Part shown: in pieces, positions 61,533 to 64,000 of the stretch
Numbering within the stretch: the stretch's first letter is position 1
How the letters are laid out: each line of letters begins with the position of its first letter
NCBI GenBank assembly: GCA_930990065.1
Contig: CAKNOA010000001.1
Location: 62,001-126,000 of the forward strand
Source of the DNA: an uncultured Clostridia bacterium
GTDB taxonomy: Bacteria > Bacillota > Clostridia > Oscillospirales > Acutalibacteraceae
Length of the DNA: 64,000 bases
Reading direction: 5' to 3'
Made by a program: the position numbers and the translations under genes
Notes under the pieces: generated by a model
Seen by the model: the letters and a program-made list of their open reading frames with translations, nothing else
What the model was told of the DNA's origin: nothing
Databases searched by the model: none

Positions 61533-62813
61533 TTATCCGACGCGTACCGCCGATTTTTCCGCCGAAACCCGGTGGATATCGGCTCCCAATGCCGCAAATT
61601 TTTCCACGACATTTTCGTACCCGCGTTCGATATGCTGAATTTCATCAATTTGGGACGTACCGTGCGCACACAGCGCCGCAATAATCATGGCGGCACCGGC
61701 ACGCAGGTCGTTGGCCTTAACAGGCGCAGCCGTCAAATGATCCACACCCTGAATCACGGCCAACTTTCCATCGACGGAAATTTGTGCGCCAAAGCGCTTG
61801 AGTTCTTCCACATAGCGGAAGCGATTATCAAATACACTTTCGGTAATCATGCTGGTCCCATTGGCCGTGGTAAGCGCAGCCGCAATTTGGGGCTGCATAT
61901 CCGTGGGGAATCCGGGATGAGGCATCGTCTTAATGTTGCACTTATTTAGCCGGCCATGGCTGATCACCCGGACAGCATCATCGTATTCTTCGATGGTGAC
62001 ACCCATTTCCAATAATTTGGCCGTAATGGATTCCAAATGTTTCGGGATCACATTCTGAATCAGAACATCTCCCCCAGCCGCAGCCACTGCCGCCATATAC
62101 GTGCCGGCTTCGATCTGATCGGGGATAATAGAATACGTGACCCCTTTCAGATTCTTCACACCGTGCACTTTGATTACATCGGTACCGGCACCGTGGATAT
62201 CGGCCCCCATGGTATTGAGGAAGTTAGCCAGATCCACCACATGGGGTTCTTTCGCCGCGTTTTCAATGACCGTCGTGCCTTCTGCTTTGACAGCCGCCAA
62301 CATGATGTTCATGGTGGCCCCCACTGTTACCATGTCAAGGTAAATATGAGCCCCTTTCAGCGCCGTCGCCTGTACGTCGACCATACCGCCGTCCAGCGTA
62401 TACGTGGCCCCCAATGCCATAAATCCCTTCAGGTGCTGGTCAATGGGACGAACACCCAGATCACACCCACCGGGCATAGCGACAACCGCATGGTTAAATT
62501 TGCCTAACAGGGCCCCCATAAAGTAATACGAACCGCGCAGGCCGCGAGCCAGTTCGTACGGAGCCACACAAGTCCCAATGGTGGTGGGATCAATTTCCAG
62601 AGTGGAACGGTTGACCAATTTTACCTTGGCCCCCATTTCACGCAGAATTTCCGACATTTTCGTCACGTCGGTGATATTGGGAATATTTTCAATACGGCAA
62701 ATGCCGTCGGAAAGAGCAACAGCAGGAATAATCGCAACGGCTGCATTTTTTGCGCCGCTGATCGCAACTTCTCCAGTAAGGCGATGGCCGCCGGTAATTA
62801 CAAACTTGTCCAA
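61533..62813 (-). CDS. murA: UDP-N-acetylglucosamine 1-carboxyvinyltransferase
   Basis: 426 residues. First committed step of peptidoglycan synthesis (PEP transfer to UDP-GlcNAc). It starts at a TTG (62813) with GGGAG nine bases upstream. N-terminal ITGGHRLTGEVAISGAKNAAVAIIPA; active-site Cys in MPGGCDLGVRPIDQHLKGF, so fosfomycin sensitivity is expected; RMINEGSVFDNRF-like ESVFDNRFRYVEELKRFGA; DLRAGAAMIIAALCA. Firmicutes often have two murA copies; which paralogue this is cannot be told here. Confidence 0.97.
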   Translation of the reverse strand: MDKFVITGGHRLTGEVAISGAKNAAVAIIPAVALSDGICRIENIPNITDVTKMSEILREMGAKVKLVNRSTLEIDPTTIGTCVAPYELARGLRGSYYFMGALLGKFNHAVVAMPGGCDLGVRPIDQHLKGFMALGATYTLDGGMVDVQATALKGAHIYLDMVTVGATMNIMLAAVKAEGTTVIENAAKEPHVVDLANFLNTMGADIHGAGTDVIKVHGVKNLKGVTYSIIPDQIEAGTYMAAVAAAGGDVLIQNVIPKHLESITAKLLEMGVTIEEYDDAVRVISHGRLNKCNIKTMPHPGFPTDMQPQIAAALTTANGTSMITESVFDNRFRYVEELKRFGAQISVDGKLAVIQGVDHLTAAPVKANDLRAGAAMIIAALCAHGTSQIDEIQHIERGYENVVEKFAALGADIHRVSAEKSAVRVG

Positions 62814-62920
62814 ATTGACACGCTCCCAGCATTATGAAATTTATATGTATTAAAAAAGATGTTTTCAAAATCAAAAAAAGGATTTGCTAAAACAGGCAAA
62901 ATTATTCTTTGCCATCTAAA

Positions 62921-62949
62921 AGGATAACGCATTCCCTTTAAAAAGTCAA
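62921..62949 (-). promoter_or_regulatory. Sigma-A promoter of murA
   Basis: Minus strand: TTGACT (62949-62944), 17-base spacer, TATCCT (62926-62921), about 110 bases before the murA start. Confidence 0.65.
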
Positions 62950-62996
62950 TATGAACGATTTGAAAAGGCCGTGTGTTTTCCCGGTGTTTTTTATGC

Positions 62997-63028
62997 AAAA
63001 AGGCTGGCCGTTTTACCGGCCAGCCTTT
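62997..63028 (-). terminator. Terminator after the M23 peptidase gene
   Basis: AAAGGCTGGCCG-TTTTAC-CGGCCAGCCTTT stem, T/A runs on both sides, six bases past the peptidase stop. Confidence 0.92.
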
Positions 63029-63033
63029 TTCTT

Positions 63034-64000
63034 TTATGGACTTACATAAGAAAGCGGGTCTACATGTGACCCATTCACGAGCACTTCAAAATGCAGATGC
63101 GGCCCTGTCACATCCCCTGTCGATCCGATCAGGGCAATGGGTTGGCCTTTATAAACCTGCTCACCGGGGCTCACCAGAATCTGGCTGCAGTGAGCATACA
63201 AAGTTTCCATCCCGTTTCCATGATTGATGCACAGATGATACCCATACCCATAATCATGAAGTTTCACATATTCCACGGTACCACCGTCGGCCGCCACAAT
63301 GGTTTGGCCGTAGCTGGCACCGTTTGCGATATCGATCCCGTTGTGCATGGTGCCCCAGCGGAATTCATACAGCGAACTGACCACCCGCACATTGGGCGCC
63401 GGCCACGTCAGCAGGCCGCTGGCTTCTCCGGGTGTCATGCCATCGGGCCGTTCTTTGGTACCTACCACCACGATTTTATCAACCGGTTCCTCTGTAACCG
63501 TTTCGCTGACATTTTTCCGTCCGGTTTCTTTTCCGTTGACATAGGTCACTTCATCCACGACTTTCCGGCTGCCCTCTTGGCCCTTCTGAGTGACTTTTGA
63601 ATAATCGGTGTATTCACTGTCATCTTCTACCGTTCGCGTTTTGTAATCGATCACTTCGGTATAGCTCTCATTCCGGGTATACGATACTGTAACCGGCGAG
63701 TTTTCACTGGTGAGTACCTCCCGCAATTCGTCACTGGACATGACGCGATTGGTGGGATACAGGCCGGATACAACCTGAATAGATTCCACAAACTGGCTGG
63801 AAGAAGCTTTTTCGTCCTCTTTTACCGTATCCAGAATATCGGAAAGAAGATACGATAAATCGGCACGGTTTTTAACGGAACCAATCAGATTTCCGTTTAC
63901 ATACAGCCCAGCGGCTTCTTCAATCACGCCGTCCGTCGTTTGCAGCAGCATGTCACATACCTGGTTTTCGTCATACAGCACCGTGTCAGCTTGCCGCACG
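63034..64000 (-). CDS. G5-domain, M23-family peptidoglycan endopeptidase (5' truncated)
   Basis: At least 321 C-terminal residues; the reading frame is open at the window edge, so the start lies beyond it (an apparent GTG at 63999 is probably internal). A G5 domain (about residues 105-185, SYTEVIDYKTRTVEDD...EPVDKIVVVGTK) is followed by a lysostaphin-type M23 domain with HNGIDIANG, HGNGMETLYAHCS and GPHLHFEV, which hold the zinc ligands. The region before G5 resembles other clostridial cell-wall hydrolases with vancomycin-type or YabE-like repeats. Acts on cell-wall peptide cross-links outside the membrane. Confidence 0.93.
   Translation of the reverse strand, partial: VRQADTVLYDENQVCDMLLQTTDGVIEEAAGLYVNGNLIGSVKNRADLSYLLSDILDTVKEDEKASSSQFVESIQVVSGLYPTNRVMSSDELREVLTSENSPVTVSYTRNESYTEVIDYKTRTVEDDSEYTDYSKVTQKGQEGSRKVVDEVTYVNGKETGRKNVSETVTEEPVDKIVVVGTKERPDGMTPGEASGLLTWPAPNVRVVSSLYEFRWGTMHNGIDIANGASYGQTIVAADGGTVEYVKLHDYGYGYHLCINHGNGMETLYAHCSQILVSPGEQVYKGQPIALIGSTGDVTGPHLHFEVLVNGSHVDPLSYVSP

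Noticed and set aside
1..64000. CRISPR arrays, tRNA/rRNA genes, prophage or intact mobile elements
   Set aside because: No regularly spaced direct repeats, cloverleaf sequences, rRNA segments or phage structural genes were seen; only a possible IS relic at 2289-2490 remains.

Overview
The window looks like a chromosomal stretch of a spore-forming, low-to-mid-GC Firmicute of class Clostridia, probably an Oscillospirales/Ruminococcaceae-type gut bacterium (the class is well supported, the family is inference). Supporting signs are a SCIFF ranthipeptide with its radical SAM maturase, an AddAB recombination nuclease, a CtsR-McsA-McsB-ClpC heat-shock operon, sporulation gene spoIIR, an AUU-initiated infC, and consensus sigma-A promoters with TTGACT or TTGACA -35 boxes and 17-base spacers. 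I found no rRNA, tRNA, CRISPR array, prophage or intact insertion sequence. Most genes lie on the minus strand.

Layout. 1-5.6 kb is accessory-like: a coupled pair of an unknown protein and an ADP-ribosylglycohydrolase, a lipoprotein, a probable IS3-type transposase relic, a polysaccharide deacetylase and two membrane proteins. 5.7-10.5 kb holds the SCIFF system (scfB, scfA), a TIGR04086-type membrane protein, yajC, tgt and queA. 10.6-14.2 kb runs on the plus strand: a structured, terminator-ended leader RNA, then the lysine/diaminopimelate genes asd, dapA, dapB and an ACT-domain protein. 14.3-31.9 kb is a dense minus-strand series that reads, in transcription order, SpoU-type methyltransferase, dprA, topA, trmFO, plsX, rnc, an Elp3-like radical SAM gene, smc, ftsY, an XTP pyrophosphatase, yhbY, nadD, yqeK, rsfS and leuS. 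32-33.4 kb is infC-rpmI-rplT behind an attenuator leader. 33.4-46.6 kb carries GT8, a PHP phosphatase, an Lrp regulator, an aminotransferase, a DUF362 ferredoxin-like protein, ispE, spoIIR, addB and addA. 46.8-51.8 kb has UPF0237/UPF0210, two convergent MATE exporters and a DUF378 protein. 51.9-55.2 kb has ackA opposite tmcAL and a YhhN-type membrane protein. 55.2-59.8 kb is the ctsR operon. 59.9-64 kb contains an 11-cysteine miniprotein, rlmH, a WalJ/YycJ-like metallohydrolase, murA and a truncated G5/M23 peptidase.

Points that stand out. (1) McsB in the ctsR operon has lost the catalytic cysteine and most phosphate-binding arginines of the arginine kinase family, so it looks like a pseudokinase kept in a conserved operon. 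(2) The asd operon has an unrecognised leader of about 180 nt that folds as a three-way junction and ends in a perfect terminator, with an opposing promoter built over the terminator. (3) Two genes, spoIIR and the TIGR04086 gene, have their Shine-Dalgarno sequences buried in 13-bp hairpins that would form only on read-through transcripts. (4) The ackA and tmcAL promoters overlap face to face. (5) An uncharacterised 11-Cys miniprotein is divergent from ctsR. All functional names come from motif recognition by eye; no database search was run.
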